A DNA stretch of 64,000 nt from Nocardia salmonicida NBRC 13393 (GTDB taxonomy: Bacteria; Actinomycetota; Actinomycetes; Mycobacteriales; Mycobacteriaceae): assembly GCF_001613085.1 (NCBI RefSeq), contig NZ_BDBR01000035.1:1-64000 (forward strand). The letters are read 5' to 3'. How positions within the stretch are numbered: the stretch's first letter is position 1; every line of letters begins with the position of its first letter. Positions 35,649 to 45,103 of this stretch are shown here, piece after piece. The position numbers and the translations under genes were made by a program. The notes beneath the pieces were generated by a model. The model did not search any database. It was not told where the DNA came from and was given only the letters and a program-made list of their open reading frames with translations.

Positions 35649-35765
35649 TCAGGGCTGGATGACGCACTTCCCCCGCACACCACCCTTCGCGACCGCGCGG
35701 TGGGCCTCGGCGACCCGGTCGAGCGGGACACTCGCGTGCACGCGAGCCGCGAGCCGGCCGCTCAT
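35649..35765 (-). pseudogene. C-terminal fragment of a zinc-type alcohol dehydrogenase/quinone oxidoreductase
   Basis: About 38 codons ending HRAVAKGGVRGKCVIQP match the last segment of MDR-family oxidoreductases (VPLDRVAEAHRAV then GGVRGK-V). No N-terminal part is present upstream. It marks the start of the fragment-rich region. Confidence 0.6.
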
Positions 35766-36099
35766 GGTGTCGGCGAGCAGCAGATGGGAACGCGAACCGC
35801 GCCCACTGGTCGCGCGACCCCCGCCAGGTCGCACTTCGTTGGATTCTCGGCGATTCCGGAACCCCTACTGACATCTCGAGTGAACTTCCGCGAACAATTT
35901 TGCTCGGGCAATCGTGCGCCAAATCCTGGGCTTGACCATGCGATTACTGACATATCGTGACGAACGCTACTGACACGAGTAACGAGACCCTAGTTCGCCA
36001 ACTGACACCCAATGACAAATCTCAATGGGGTTCTCCGAGGGTGAGGTTCCCCTGAAGTAGTGGACATCCGAGATAGCGGGACCATCGGTCCCTGGAAGG

Positions 36100-36440
36100 A
36101 TGTTCACCATGCCTCGTCCGCGTCGATCGTATTCACCCGAGTACCGGGTCGAAGCCGCGCACCGAGTCATCGATTCCGGGCGGCCGGTCCGCGACATCGC
36201 CCGCGAACTCGATGTCCACGAGAACCTTCTCCATAAATGGGTGCGTGAGGAACGCCGCCGCATGAGCGCTGCGGGCCAATCCCCAGCACGTGGACCGGAT
36301 AGCGCTGTTGGACAAGAACTTTCCTCTGACGAGATTGCGGGTACCTACGACAAGCTCGCCACGGCCTACCGTGGCGTATTCACGCTGGCCCTCATCGTCG
36401 AATGGCTCAAATCGTTGGGGGACACGACCCAGGCGACGGG
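36100..36440 (+). pseudogene. Chimaeric transposase remnant: IS3-type OrfA head joined to IS5-type tail
   Basis: From the ATG at 36109 the frame codes MPRPRRSYSPEYRVEAAHRV and RDIARELDVHENLLHKWVRE, the helix-turn-helix of an IS3-family OrfA. After SSDE near residue 75 the sequence changes to YDKLATAYRGVFTLALIVEW, the C-terminal signature of IS5/IS427-type DDE transposases. The rest of the frame to 36558 is not protein-like. Neither transposase is complete. The joint near 36336 looks like a deletion between two elements. Confidence 0.6.
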
Positions 36441-36777
36441 CGCGCGGACGCGGGGATGCACGGAAGACTCGCAACGAGGCGCGGTTCTTCAGGGCTCCAT
36501 CCCGCACACCCTCCGCGCTGTCGTATGCAACGTTGCAACTAAATCTGTTGCATTGTAGTATTGGGACCATTCAAGATTTGTCGACCGTGCGCCTCTGCTT
36601 GACGCTCTCGGCGGCCGATCACCCACGACTGCGCCGGGCCTCGCATACCTGCCTGGGCAGCTGTGCCTCTGTGGTCAGGGGGCTGTTAATGAGCCGAGTC
36701 AGTATGAGAAGTCGCTTAGCCCGCCGCCTGGTCGATCGACCCGAGCGGGGGCAAAGCCGCCGATCGGGAGGAATCCG

Positions 36778-36948
36778 ATGCCGGGTAGTCCGAGTTCCGA
36801 GCTGAAACCGTCCATTGCCGAGGTTCGAACTCACCGGTGCGATCTTTCACTTGCGGACCTGGTCGAGGCTCTCGAAGCGATGAGGCAAGCGGGGTGGATT
36901 CTGTCCTCGACGACGCGTCCCGGCGGCATTGCCTATGGACATGAGTAA
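36778..36948 (+). CDS. Small hypothetical protein, 56 aa
   Basis: GGGAGGAA stands 5 bases before the ATG at 36778, a strong ribosome site. The 56-residue product begins MPGSPSSELKPSIAEVRTHR and continues SLADLVEALEAMRQAGWILS, which looks like a compact helical protein, ending GGIAYGHE. No family is recognised. It is the best coding candidate between the transposase remnant and 37.6 kb. Confidence 0.4.
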   Translation: MPGSPSSELKPSIAEVRTHRCDLSLADLVEALEAMRQAGWILSSTTRPGGIAYGHE

Positions 36949-37595
36949 TCCCTGCGCCGGCTACTTGCCGACCTGGTCGCTGGTCGATGTTTCCCGTTGC
37001 CGGAGGCATCCCATCGGCGGCGCGCGGGTCATCCGAGCAGCGACGATGACGCTGGCGGTTTCTCTGTTCGGTATCGACGACGTTCCTGAGGATCCGTGTG
37101 GGGTCTGTGGCAGCGACATCGCGATGTCCTCGCCTACGTCGCCCAAAAAGACATTTCTCGCCGGGATACCCCCGGCCGCCACTGCGGCCAGGCAGTCCGG
37201 TGCGGTCGTGGTCGGGCGCGCTCGCGCTGGAGTCTGGAGATGGCACCGCAGATGAGCCCCGTCGATTGTTCGCCGTGCCCGGATGAACCAGACGTCCGCG
37301 TCACGGTCGAGTTCTCCAGTGTACGAATAGATTTCGTCGCTTGTCTGACTGCCGCGTTGGTATTCGTCTGCGACGTGGGCGCCCGCCGGCCATGTGGAGT
37401 CGCCGTCGATTCCGGGGACTGTGCGGGGCTCCCCAGGCTGCCGAACGAACGCCTGTATCTCCTGCCCTGATCCGCCGCGCCAACATCTCGCACCTTTTTC
37501 GATGCTTGAATGGCCTTTCCCTACCCGTTGACGGTAGGTCTCCATCTGGCTGCAGGTGGAAATTCTTTGTCCCTTTTGGCAGGGTCAGGGCCTGT
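36949..37595. other. 647-bp stretch with no confident gene
   Basis: A minus-strand frame covering 36961-37545 has some protein-like segments (SDEIYSYTGELDRDADVWFI) but no good start site, and overlapping plus-strand frames are equally long. I regard it as unresolved, possibly a degraded gene. Confidence 0.4.
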
Positions 37596-37850
37596 TCATC
37601 CGGAGATGATCGGCACCAAATATTTTCGCGCAAATGCGTCGAGCTCGTCCATGGTCTCGAGCCGAACGGCGCCTACGGGCTGGAGGATAAGTGAGTGCAC
37701 GAACCGGCAGATAATCTCAGCGCGTACGGACAATTCGGAGGAGTCCGGAAGTAGTTTGTTCTCGACCGCTTGTCGTAATGCCGCGACGGTGGCGGCAACC
37801 GATACGGAAAAAATGACTGCACCGTCGGTGACACAGGGACCGACTCGAAG
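37596..37850 (-). pseudogene. TetR-family regulator, C-terminal fragment
   Basis: The frame ending with TGA at 37596-37598 reads SVSVAATVAALRQAVENKLL, then SVRAEIICRFVHSLILQPVG and MDELDAFARKYLVPIISG, typical of the C-terminal domain of TetR proteins. No DNA-binding domain precedes it. It abuts the oxidoreductase remnant of copy 1 of the duplicated segment. Confidence 0.55.
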
Positions 37851-37894
37851 CCGAAATGAAGATCGCGAGTAATGATCGTTTGCGCTTCATCTCT

Positions 37895-38052
37895 GTAGTC
37901 GGCGATGACCCGAGCCGTGCGTTGACATCGTGCGGGTGGACGGCGGCGGCCACCTTGATCCGCACTTGCCCTGGCCCGGCATGCGGCTCCGGCAGATCCA
38001 GAACCCGCATGACCTCCGGGCCGCCGAACTCGGTGAAACCCACAGCTTTCAC
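37895..38052 (-). pseudogene. MDR oxidoreductase N-terminal remnant (copy 1)
   Basis: From the GTG at 38052 it reads VKAVGFTEFGGPEVMRVLDL and PEPHAGPGQVRIKVAAAVHP, nearly identical to the start of the intact oxidoreductase at 39223. After DVNARLG it loses similarity. Confidence 0.75.
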
Positions 38053-38176
38053 TACGACACCTCGCAAGCAGTTGATCACTCAAGACCCGAGACAAGCATG
38101 TTCCGGGTTGATGGAGGACGCTAACAGCCCCGATGAGCTCGAGACAAAGTGGTCCTAGTGCGAGAAGGGGACAGGC

Positions 38177-38240
38177 ATGCCCGACCGCAGTGCGCGACTG
38201 CGCCGTCCCCGGGCGCTTCGGGCCGTGCACGTGACCCGCC
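38177..38240 (+). pseudogene. TetR N-terminal remnant (copy 1)
   Basis: MPDRSARLRRPRALRAVHVT resembles MPEPSARLRRPPGVSGPPRD of the intact TetR at 39348, at the same distance from the divergent oxidoreductase start. It ends before the helix-turn-helix. Confidence 0.65.
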
Positions 38241-38275
38241 CGTACTCGAGCGGGGCGGTCGGTCCTCGTTCTGGT

Positions 38276-39223
38276 TCAGAACCGCAGAACGGGACGGCCT
38301 CGTACGCCGCCGGCTTCGATGAGCCGGTGCGCCGTTTCCGCTTGGTCGGCTGGGAATGTCGCTGCGACGCGGAGGGTCAGGATTCCGGCTTCGGCTTGGT
38401 CGCGTAGCTCCGTCAGAGCCACCGTGTCTCGGAGTCCGCTGTACACGAACACGGGGCACCAGCGCACCCCGCGGTCCGCAGTCCCGGCGAACCCTTTGAC
38501 AGTCGCGATGTTTCCGCCGTCGCGTACCGCCGCGGTCACCGTGTCGTTCATCACCGCGCCGTCGATGATTCCGTCCGCGCCGTGGGGGTGCAGCTCACGG
38601 ACTCGCTCGGCGAATCCTTCTCCACGGGGGAGCACGTGGTCGGCGCCGAAGCCGATGACCAGGTCCCGGTCCTTCTGGGCTGCGTCGGCGATCACCGTCA
38701 GCCCGGCGGCCTTGGCCAGTTGCACCGCATAGCCGCCGACGGCACCGGCTGCGCCGGTCACCGCGACGGTTGCTCCTGGCGGCAGCTCGAGGGCCTCCAA
38801 CGCCATTCGCGCGGTGAGCGCGTTCATCAGCAGGGTCGACGCCGCCGTCAGGTCGGCCCCTTTCGGTGCGCGGACCACTGATTCCGCCGGTGCCACGACG
38901 TATTCCGCTTGCGCGCCCAGCGCCAGTTTCGGCTCCAGTAGGGCGATCACTTCGGCGCCGGCCGCCAATTCGGCGCGCACTCCCTCGCCGACCTCGTCGA
39001 TCACCCCGGCCGCGTCCCATCCCAGCACGTATTTCTCGGCGGGCGGGAACCATTCTGGGATGTGGTCGGCGAGCACTCCTAGCCGCGCGTTGACATCGGA
39101 CGCGTGTACGGCGGCCGCGGCCACCTTGATCCGCACCTGCCCGGGACCGGCATGCGGCTCCGGCAGTTCCAGAACCCGCATGACCTCCGGGCCGCCGAAC
39201 TCGGTGAAACCCACAGCCTTCAC
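38276..39223 (-). CDS. NADP-dependent MDR oxidoreductase (quinone oxidoreductase-like)
   Basis: I start at the GTG at 39223, preceded by GAGGTGG; the product has 315 residues. The N-terminal GroES-like domain contains VKAVGFTEFGGPEVMRVLEL and AVHASDVNARLG. The Rossmann fold has TVAVTGAAGAVGGYAVQLAK. There are no structural zinc cysteines, so it belongs to the zinc-independent quinone oxidoreductase group. It is divergent from a TetR gene that probably represses it, a common arrangement for electrophile-responsive reductases. Confidence 0.92.
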   Translation of the reverse strand: MKAVGFTEFGGPEVMRVLELPEPHAGPGQVRIKVAAAAVHASDVNARLGVLADHIPEWFPPAEKYVLGWDAAGVIDEVGEGVRAELAAGAEVIALLEPKLALGAQAEYVVAPAESVVRAPKGADLTAASTLLMNALTARMALEALELPPGATVAVTGAAGAVGGYAVQLAKAAGLTVIADAAQKDRDLVIGFGADHVLPRGEGFAERVRELHPHGADGIIDGAVMNDTVTAAVRDGGNIATVKGFAGTADRGVRWCPVFVYSGLRDTVALTELRDQAEAGILTLRVAATFPADQAETAHRLIEAGGVRGRPVLRF

Positions 39224-39415
39224 TACGCCACCTCGCAATCAAGTTGATCATTCAGAACCCGAGACAACTATGTTCCGTGTTCAGGGGACGCTAACAGTCC
39301 CGATAGGCTCGATACAAAGTGGTCCTAGTGTGGAGAAGAGAGCAGGCATGCCCGAACCCAGTGCGCGACTGCGCCGTCCCCCCGGCGTCTCGGGCCCTCC
39401 ACGTGACCCCGCCCG
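39061..39415. repeat. Imperfect direct repeat, copy 2 (intact divergent promoter)
   Basis: This holds the 5' ends of the intact oxidoreductase and TetR genes and the region between their starts. The decayed partner is at 37894-38240. Confidence 0.8.
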
Positions 39416-39974
39416 GGATGCCCAGATCCTGCGCGCGGCCAACGAGTTGCTCGCTGAGGGCGGATATCCGGCGCTGACCATGGACAAGGCCGCGGCACGA
39501 GCGGGGGTGGGTAAGGCGACCGTGTACCGGCGCTGGAGATCCCGCGCCGAACTTGCCGCCGAGGCGCTGGACCATGCTGGCCTCACCGACGACCTCGTCC
39601 CGGTCACGATCGGTCCCGGCCAACTCCGCGCGGAACTCATCGCGACCATGACCCGCGCCACTCGGAGCCCGGACCACTCTCGCGCCGACCTGCTCTCAGC
39701 GCTGCTCGACACAGCTCGCCAGGAACCGGAACTGTGCGGCCTCGTCCGCCAGCGCTATATCGAGTCTCTGCACCACGCCGTCGAGGGCGTGCTGGCGCAC
39801 GCGGTGGAGCGCGGCGATCGTCCCCCGGGCCGGACCGATCCGTCAGGAGAGCAGCCGATCGCGGTCTCCGCCGCCCTCGCTCTCCTGATCCACTGGCAGC
39901 TTGTCCGCGGCAGGCCGATCAGCGACGACGACATCGCAGCGATCGTCGACGTCATCCTCATGCCTTTGCCCTGA
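39348..39974 (+). CDS. TetR family transcriptional regulator
   Basis: The ATG at 39348 gives 208 residues; the frame is open further upstream only through antisense of the oxidoreductase. The DNA-binding domain is AQILRAANELLAEGGYPALT with the recognition helix AGVGKATVYRRWRSRAELAA. The C-terminal domain is TetR_C_16-like in layout (RQRYIESLHHAVEGVLAHAV). It is divergent from the MDR oxidoreductase with 124 bases between the start codons. Confidence 0.92.
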   Translation: MPEPSARLRRPPGVSGPPRDPARDAQILRAANELLAEGGYPALTMDKAAARAGVGKATVYRRWRSRAELAAEALDHAGLTDDLVPVTIGPGQLRAELIATMTRATRSPDHSRADLLSALLDTARQEPELCGLVRQRYIESLHHAVEGVLAHAVERGDRPPGRTDPSGEQPIAVSAALALLIHWQLVRGRPISDDDIAAIVDVILMPLP

Positions 39975-40060
39975 CGAACTCGTACAGCGGCCACCGGCAA
40001 GCGATTGATCAGGAACGCCGGGGCTTCGTTCGGCTTCTTCCCGCGTCTACGTCGACCGCA

Positions 40061-40432
40061 TCACCACCGCTGAGCTAGGTCGTTGCGGGCAATGACGCCG
40101 GCCTTCGCGACCAGAACCGGTCGACCGTAAGCGCCGGTGTCCTCGAGCGGGTCCCCGTCGAGCAACACGAGATCAGCGGCCTTTCCCACCTCGATAGTGC
40201 CGATCTCGTCGAGGAGATCAAGATTCGCGGTGGCATTCGCTGTCGCCGCCAGGAGAGCTTGCATCGGCGACATGCCGATTGCGACCATCACCGCGAGCTC
40301 TTTGGGGAGGTCGGTATGACGATTGAAGGGAGTCCCGGCATCGGTACCGGCTGCGACGCGCATCCCGGCGTGGACAGCCGTTCGGAACATCTCGCGGCTA
40401 CGATCGCGCTCCAAGATCGCTTTGTCGGTCAT
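40061..40432 (-). pseudogene. Amidohydrolase C-terminal fragment
   Basis: The 123 codons contain AVHAGMRVAAGTDAGTPFNR, the last metal-ligand segment of imidazolonepropionase-like amidohydrolases, and EVGKAADLVLLDGDPLEDTG. The N-terminal two thirds with the first HxH is missing. The fragment joins directly to hydrolase and rhamnosidase pieces on the same strand. Confidence 0.7.
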
Positions 40433-40486
40433 CCACTCGGGGCTGCCTCCGGCTGGCCCGAATTCGACAATTCCGTCGACCGCGAG

Positions 40487-40751
40487 CAGGATCCAGCCCG
40501 ATGTGCTCGCTGGCGCCCTCCTCGGGGGTGAAGATCCGCAGGTCGCGCTTGGGGGCGTGGACGGCCTGGTCGTAGGACCGGTGGGCGTACTCGACGGGGA
40601 TCTGACGGTCGTTTGCGCCGTGCGCGATCAGGAACGGCACGGTGATCTGCTCGACGACGCCGTCGAGGTGCACCCCGTCGGCGAAGGGGATGAAGGTTTC
40701 GAGGTCGTCGTGGCCGCAGACCCACAGCACGTGTTCCCAGTGGTGGGGGAC
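40487..40751 (-). pseudogene. Alpha/beta hydrolase C-terminal fragment
   Basis: The segment carries ITVPFLIAHGANDRQIPVEY and EEGASEHIGLD, the acid and His parts of a FrsA-like or pseudooxynicotine-hydrolase-like alpha/beta hydrolase. The nucleophile elbow is absent. It is fused in frame to rhamnosidase sequence, so the junction is a rearrangement product. Confidence 0.6.
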
Positions 40752-40795
40752 GGGTCGCTCGCCCTCGCGTTCGCGGGGGCGGCGGTGCACCGCAC

Positions 40796-41670
40796 CCCGG
40801 GTGCGGCGCACCGGCTCCCCCGCGAACGGAGTCAGCACGGCGAGACCACCGTCCTCGGACATCACCGGTCGCCACCCGGCGTCGTCGAAGGCAGGCGTGG
40901 ACCATCCGGTCAGCTCGCGGGTGGCGTCGTGGTGCTCGCCGACGAACAGGTCGGCGTACCTGCGCGGGCCGACCGCCGCGCGGACGTCGTCCCCCGACAC
41001 GACGGTGGCCGCCGAGCCGTCCACGTACTCGATCTCCAGTTGTCAGCGCCGAGGCGGTCGCCGTAGTTGGCGCTCGAGCCCGCCAGCCCGATGCGGCCCA
41101 CCCACCACCCGGCCGTTCAGCTCGGCCTCGTACACCCCGTGGGCCGTCGCGTAGAGCCGTGCGCGCCGCATGTGGCCACTCGAGGTGAAGCCTTGGCGCA
41201 GGTGCAGCGGCGGACGCAGCCGGGCACCCGGTGGGGTGGTGGGGCCCTCGGCACCGGGAGAGGGCTCCGGCGAACGAGGACCGCTCCAGCAGAGTCGGCT
41301 ACTGGTCCGGGACCACCCACCGGGCCCGCCAGTCCGCGGTGCGCAGCAACGAGGTCTCGAAGGCCGCCGCCGCCCACGCGCTCGGCGTCGGCCGACCGTG
41401 CAGCCAGCTGCGCACCCGCCACTCGTAGCGGGTGCGCGAGGCCAGCTCGGGACCGGCGTACTCGACACCCGCCCCGTCGGGCGCCTCCACCCGGCCCGAC
41501 TCCCACACCGGCCTGCCCCCCGTCGTGACGACGAGCTCGTAGGCGTGCTGCAGCAGGTTCCCGGCAGCCGACTCCATGCGCCAGCCGAAGCGCGGCCGGG
41601 CGGTGGCGACTCCGAGCTCCATATCCCACCCAGCGGCGATGTCACCGGGGTGAGCAAGGGACAGAAACTC
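40796..41670 (-). pseudogene. Alpha-L-rhamnosidase (GH78) N-terminal remnant with frameshifts
   Basis: In order on the minus strand: GRPVWESGRVEAPDGAGVEY and YEWRVRSWLHGRPTPSAWAA (41299-41670 frame), then RARLYATAHGVYEAELNGRV in a second frame, IGLAGSSANYGDRLGA in a third, and DGSAATVVSGDDVRAAVGPR up to WSTPAFDDAGWRPV. These are the first two domains of bacterial rhamnosidases. At least two frameshifts separate them and the catalytic domain is gone. Confidence 0.65.
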
Positions 41671-42420
41671 GCGATGCACCCGTCGTGGTCGGGGCGGACG
41701 CTGACACTCTGGGCTGACCTGCGCAGCATCCACGTCGTACTGGAAGGCCGTCTGGTCAAGACCGTCGTGTCCCGGCTCTCACCTGAGGACTTGCCGCTGA
41801 CCTTGCGCGGCGCGCGCCCGGCCGGGCCCGCGCCCGCTCCGGCGGCCCTGGCGCGTGCCTGCGGCGCACCTACCGTGCCGGGTGGGCAGGTAGTCGAGAT
41901 CGACCGTAGGGTCTCCCGTGACGGAACTGTCGGCATCGCCGGCGCCGATCACCAGATCGGCACCAGTCTCGCCGGACGAACCATCACGCTGCGCTTGGAC
42001 GGGCGCCTGATACACGCCATCGCCGGCGGAGCGCTTGCCGACACCTGGCCCTGCCCCATTCCCCGGGAGACTCTGCCGACACTGCGGGGTATCCGCGCGG
42101 TCTCAACTCCACTTCCGCCGCCTCAGGTGCCCGCCGGTTAGGTCCGGGCACAACGACGAATCAGCGCCAGCGACCGGATCATGGTGAACAACCAACGCCT
42201 CAAACTAGGCAATCGCAACGCGGGCAAACTCGTCACCGTCGTGATCGAAGACACCTACTTCCGCATCCTCGCTGGCGAAGAAGAACTCGCCGTCCGCCCG
42301 CGCCACAACACCGATCCGGTCACCCGACTCAGAGGCTTCGGCCCAGGCGCGAATCCACGTCAAGCGTCTCCCGACAACAGACAAGACTCTCCTGACAACA
42401 ATCCGTCAAGCAGCTCCTGA
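41650..42420 (+). pseudogene. IS481-like transposase C-terminal part with an in-frame TAG
   Basis: The frame carries three related beta-rich repeats: GRTLTLWADLRSIHVVLEGR, GRTITLRLDGRLIHAIAGGA and GKLVTVVIEDTYFRILAGEE, typical of the C-terminal region of actinobacterial integrase-type transposases. A TAG at 42139-42141 interrupts one continuous frame between PQVPAG and VRAQRRISASDRIMVNNQ. The catalytic DDE domain is missing upstream. The conserved frame beyond the stop shows the TAG is a late mutation. Confidence 0.6.
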
Positions 42421-42436
42421 GACCTCACAGAGCCAG

Positions 42437-42920
42437 CAAGCAGGGATCGCCACCTTTGCGCTGCTCGCAGTGACCGTGCAGTTGCTCACCTACTGGAAGC
42501 AGATCAGGCCCCCAGTGGGCAGTCGATGGTCGGGTGCGCCAGGCCTGGGACATCCAGGCGATACTGCTCTTTGCTCTCGGCGCAGTCGTGGTGGCCTGGC
42601 TCTACCAGCGCACACGCACTGCCCGGCTCCTGCGGGCCTCGCGTGAGAACATGCTCGCCGCGCCGGGGGTCGGGATCCATGTGACGCGCCACCGGGTGAT
42701 TGCCTTCGTCCTCTCCGCCGGTATCTGCGGGGTCGGCGGCAGCCTATGGGCCGAGACCAACACCGTGGTCAACCTGCAGAGCGGCCTCACCGTGGGCGGG
42801 CTCCTCGTCACCATCCCCGACGGTGCCCGACCGCTGATCCTCGGCGCGGTCCTCATCTTGATATTGCTGTTCAGACCTCAGGGCGTGACCTCCGGGCGAG
42901 AGCTGCGCTGGCCGCGTCGA
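42437..42920 (+). pseudogene. LivM-type branched-chain amino acid ABC permease remnant
   Basis: The pieces GIATFALLAVTVQLLTYWKQ, RLLRASRENMLAAPGVGIHV, AFVLSAGICGVGGSLWAETN and ILILLFRPQGVTSGREL are in the order of LivM proteins. A frameshift lies after the first piece and a large internal deletion before IPDGARPLILGA. No other Liv genes are nearby. Confidence 0.65.
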
Positions 42921-43188
42921 CGAGCGCACCGGATGACGACCTTGCGGTACTCCGTCGAAATGATCCGGCTGCGGTCGGCATAGGCGAGCAACGTGCTGTC
43001 CCACATGGCCATCAGCCGCGGCGGCGCCGGCGTGTCCTCATCCGGTGCGCCCGGCGAGGAGTTCTTCCTGGTCACGGCGTTCGGCCGGCACTGCGGCCCT
43101 GATGTCTTAGGTCATGGATGTGAGTACGGGCCATCCGACGGAAACTCATCGGCCGATGAGTGTGCTGCCGGCCTGTTCGTCGCACCGA

Positions 43189-44664
43189 TCAGCGCGCGGC
43201 AGGCGGGTCGATGAACTTCTGCCACGCCGCTTCCCCGACACCAGCCCGGAAGTGGTCGCGCGTCGATTCGGCCAGCCGGCGCGCTCGCGGAAGGTCGATC
43301 CCGACCAGTTCGCCGCGGTGCTTGAGCACCTTGCCGTTGACGATGACGGTGTCGATGTCGTCGCGTCCCGCCTGGTAGACCAGATGCCCCACCGGGTTGT
43401 TCACCGGTGTCATCGACGGCGTGTCCTGCCGGAGCAGGACGAGGTCCGCGAGTTTGCCCGGCGTGATGGAGCCGATCCGGTCGGCCATTCCCAGTGCCTC
43501 GGCGCCGCCGAGTGTCGCGTATCGCAGGACATCGGCGGCTCGCAGCTGGTGGGAGGTCACCTGTTCACCTCGCGCCAGGGCGAGTCCTCGCTCGGCGTTG
43601 AGCGTAGCCCGCATCGCGGAGAACATGTCGCCGCTCCACCACACCACGGTGTCCGAGGACAGCGACAGGGGAATGCCGAACTGCCGGGCCTTGCCGGTGG
43701 GCGGGTAGCCCAACCCGGTGTTGACCTCGCTCTCCGCCGCGACCGACAGGAAGGCTCCGCTGTCGGCGATCCTGCGGTAGGAGTCGTCCGAGAAGCCGAC
43801 AGCGTGCACCAGTGTCGTGCTCGGGCGCAGGAACCCTCGCTGTGCTAGGTAAGTGATCTCGGCATCATCACTACCGGCGTGCGATGTCACCGGCAGGCCG
43901 TGGTCGGCGGCATAACGGAAAGCGTCTTCCGTGGTGGGGTCCTGCAGCAGCAGTTCCAGTGCCAGCTGCATGGTCACGAGTTGGTCCTGGCTGCTGAACC
44001 GCGCGTTGCGGATCCGCTCGACCTCACCGGTGGTGACCCAGGCGGCATTGCTGGCCCCGGCCCACCGGCCGTAGGCCCACCGCGCCCGGCCGGGCACGGC
44101 CGTCAGCGCGTCGACGGCCGCGTCGGCGTGATCGGGCGTGAGCGCTCCGTGTGACCAGTCCACAACGGTGGTGACCCCATCGGCCACCGCCTCGATCATG
44201 CTGAGGTAGTTGCCCGCGTACATGTCCTCGGGGCGGAAGTGCGGGAGCATCTGGTTGAAGGCGTCGGAGTACTGCGCGATCGTCCAGTCGGCGCCGATGC
44301 CGCGCAACGGGGACTGCCACATGTGGCGGTGGGTGTCGACGAAGCCGGGGATGAGCAACGCACCCTTGGCCTCGATGACTGCCGCTGCGTGCGGTGCGGC
44401 GAGTTTACTGCCGACTGCCTTGATCTTCGCGTCCACGACGAGAACATCGGTGTCCGGCAGGACGCCACGTGTGTCGTCCACCGTCACCACCGTGGCACCG
44501 CGGATCAGCAGTGGCCGCTTCACGTCGAAGGGAGCTGGCTCGGCCACCGCTGTCGCGGCCGGCGACAGTACCGTGGCCGTGGCGACACCGGCCGCTCCAG
44601 CGAGCAGGCGACGACGCCCGACACGGTGTTCGCGATCGACTGGGGGATCCTCTTCAATGGCCAT
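43189..44664 (-). CDS. Amidohydrolase family protein with Tat signal
   Basis: The ATG at 44664 is preferred because AGGAG lies 8 bases before it; the product is 491 residues. The N-terminus has VGRRRLLAGAAGVATATVLS, a twin-arginine signal, so the enzyme is probably exported folded. The metal site starts with GFVDTHRHMWQS; VTSHAGSDDAEI and SLSSDTVVWW supply later ligands, and ITPGKLADLVLLRQD closes the fold. It belongs to the cytosine-deaminase/chlorohydrolase-like group. The substrate is not known. It is one of the few intact genes in the fragment-rich region. Confidence 0.9.
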   Translation of the reverse strand: MAIEEDPPVDREHRVGRRRLLAGAAGVATATVLSPAATAVAEPAPFDVKRPLLIRGATVVTVDDTRGVLPDTDVLVVDAKIKAVGSKLAAPHAAAVIEAKGALLIPGFVDTHRHMWQSPLRGIGADWTIAQYSDAFNQMLPHFRPEDMYAGNYLSMIEAVADGVTTVVDWSHGALTPDHADAAVDALTAVPGRARWAYGRWAGASNAAWVTTGEVERIRNARFSSQDQLVTMQLALELLLQDPTTEDAFRYAADHGLPVTSHAGSDDAEITYLAQRGFLRPSTTLVHAVGFSDDSYRRIADSGAFLSVAAESEVNTGLGYPPTGKARQFGIPLSLSSDTVVWWSGDMFSAMRATLNAERGLALARGEQVTSHQLRAADVLRYATLGGAEALGMADRIGSITPGKLADLVLLRQDTPSMTPVNNPVGHLVYQAGRDDIDTVIVNGKVLKHRGELVGIDLPRARRLAESTRDHFRAGVGEAAWQKFIDPPAAR

Positions 44665-44689
44665 GATCATGTCTCCTGTTCAACCAGTC

Positions 44690-44990
44690 CTTCCTGTCCG
44701 GATCCTGTGCGCTGCACTTCGAGCACGGCTCGCCGCTGGCGCTCGCGGTGCTCCTGCGCGGTTCCGCCTGGGTGACCGCACAAGGCGGCGACCCGGTGCA
44801 GCTGAGCCCCGGTGACGTCGCGGTGCTAAGCGGCGGCGCGCCGTACATGATCGCGGACGATCCCGCCACCAACCAGGCCGACGGTGGTGATTCGCTCCGC
44901 GGGCTGCATGACTCTGGACAGCGGAACAACGGTACCCACGGTTCCCGGCGTGGGCAGACGAGAACCGTCACGTGGGAGCTCCCCCGGAGG
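44690..44990 (+). pseudogene. AraC-family regulator, cupin (N-terminal) fragment
   Basis: CALHFEHGSPLALAVLLRGS, then TAQGGDPVQLSPGDVAVLSG and APYMIADDPAT match the cupin_6 sensor domain of AraC regulators. Similarity then continues in another frame (VVIRSAGCMTLDSGTTV) and fades. The DNA-binding domain is absent. It is divergent from the amidohydrolase and may have been its regulator. Confidence 0.55.
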
Positions 44991-45103
44991 TCGCCCAACC
45001 TCCTGACCTCCGGGGGCCACCCAGCACTTGGCGGCGCGGCATTGCGAGCTGCTTACAAGGCCGCTCGGCCCTGCCGGTGACGACGTGCCATGAATGTCCG
45101 AGG

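Larger units (their letters stand above)
37894..38240. repeat. Imperfect direct repeat, copy 1 (divergent oxidoreductase/TetR promoter)
   Basis: This segment matches 39061-39415 along its whole length by eye, including the oxidoreductase 5' end, the intergenic promoter region and the TetR 5' end. Both genes are broken off in this copy. Confidence 0.8.
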
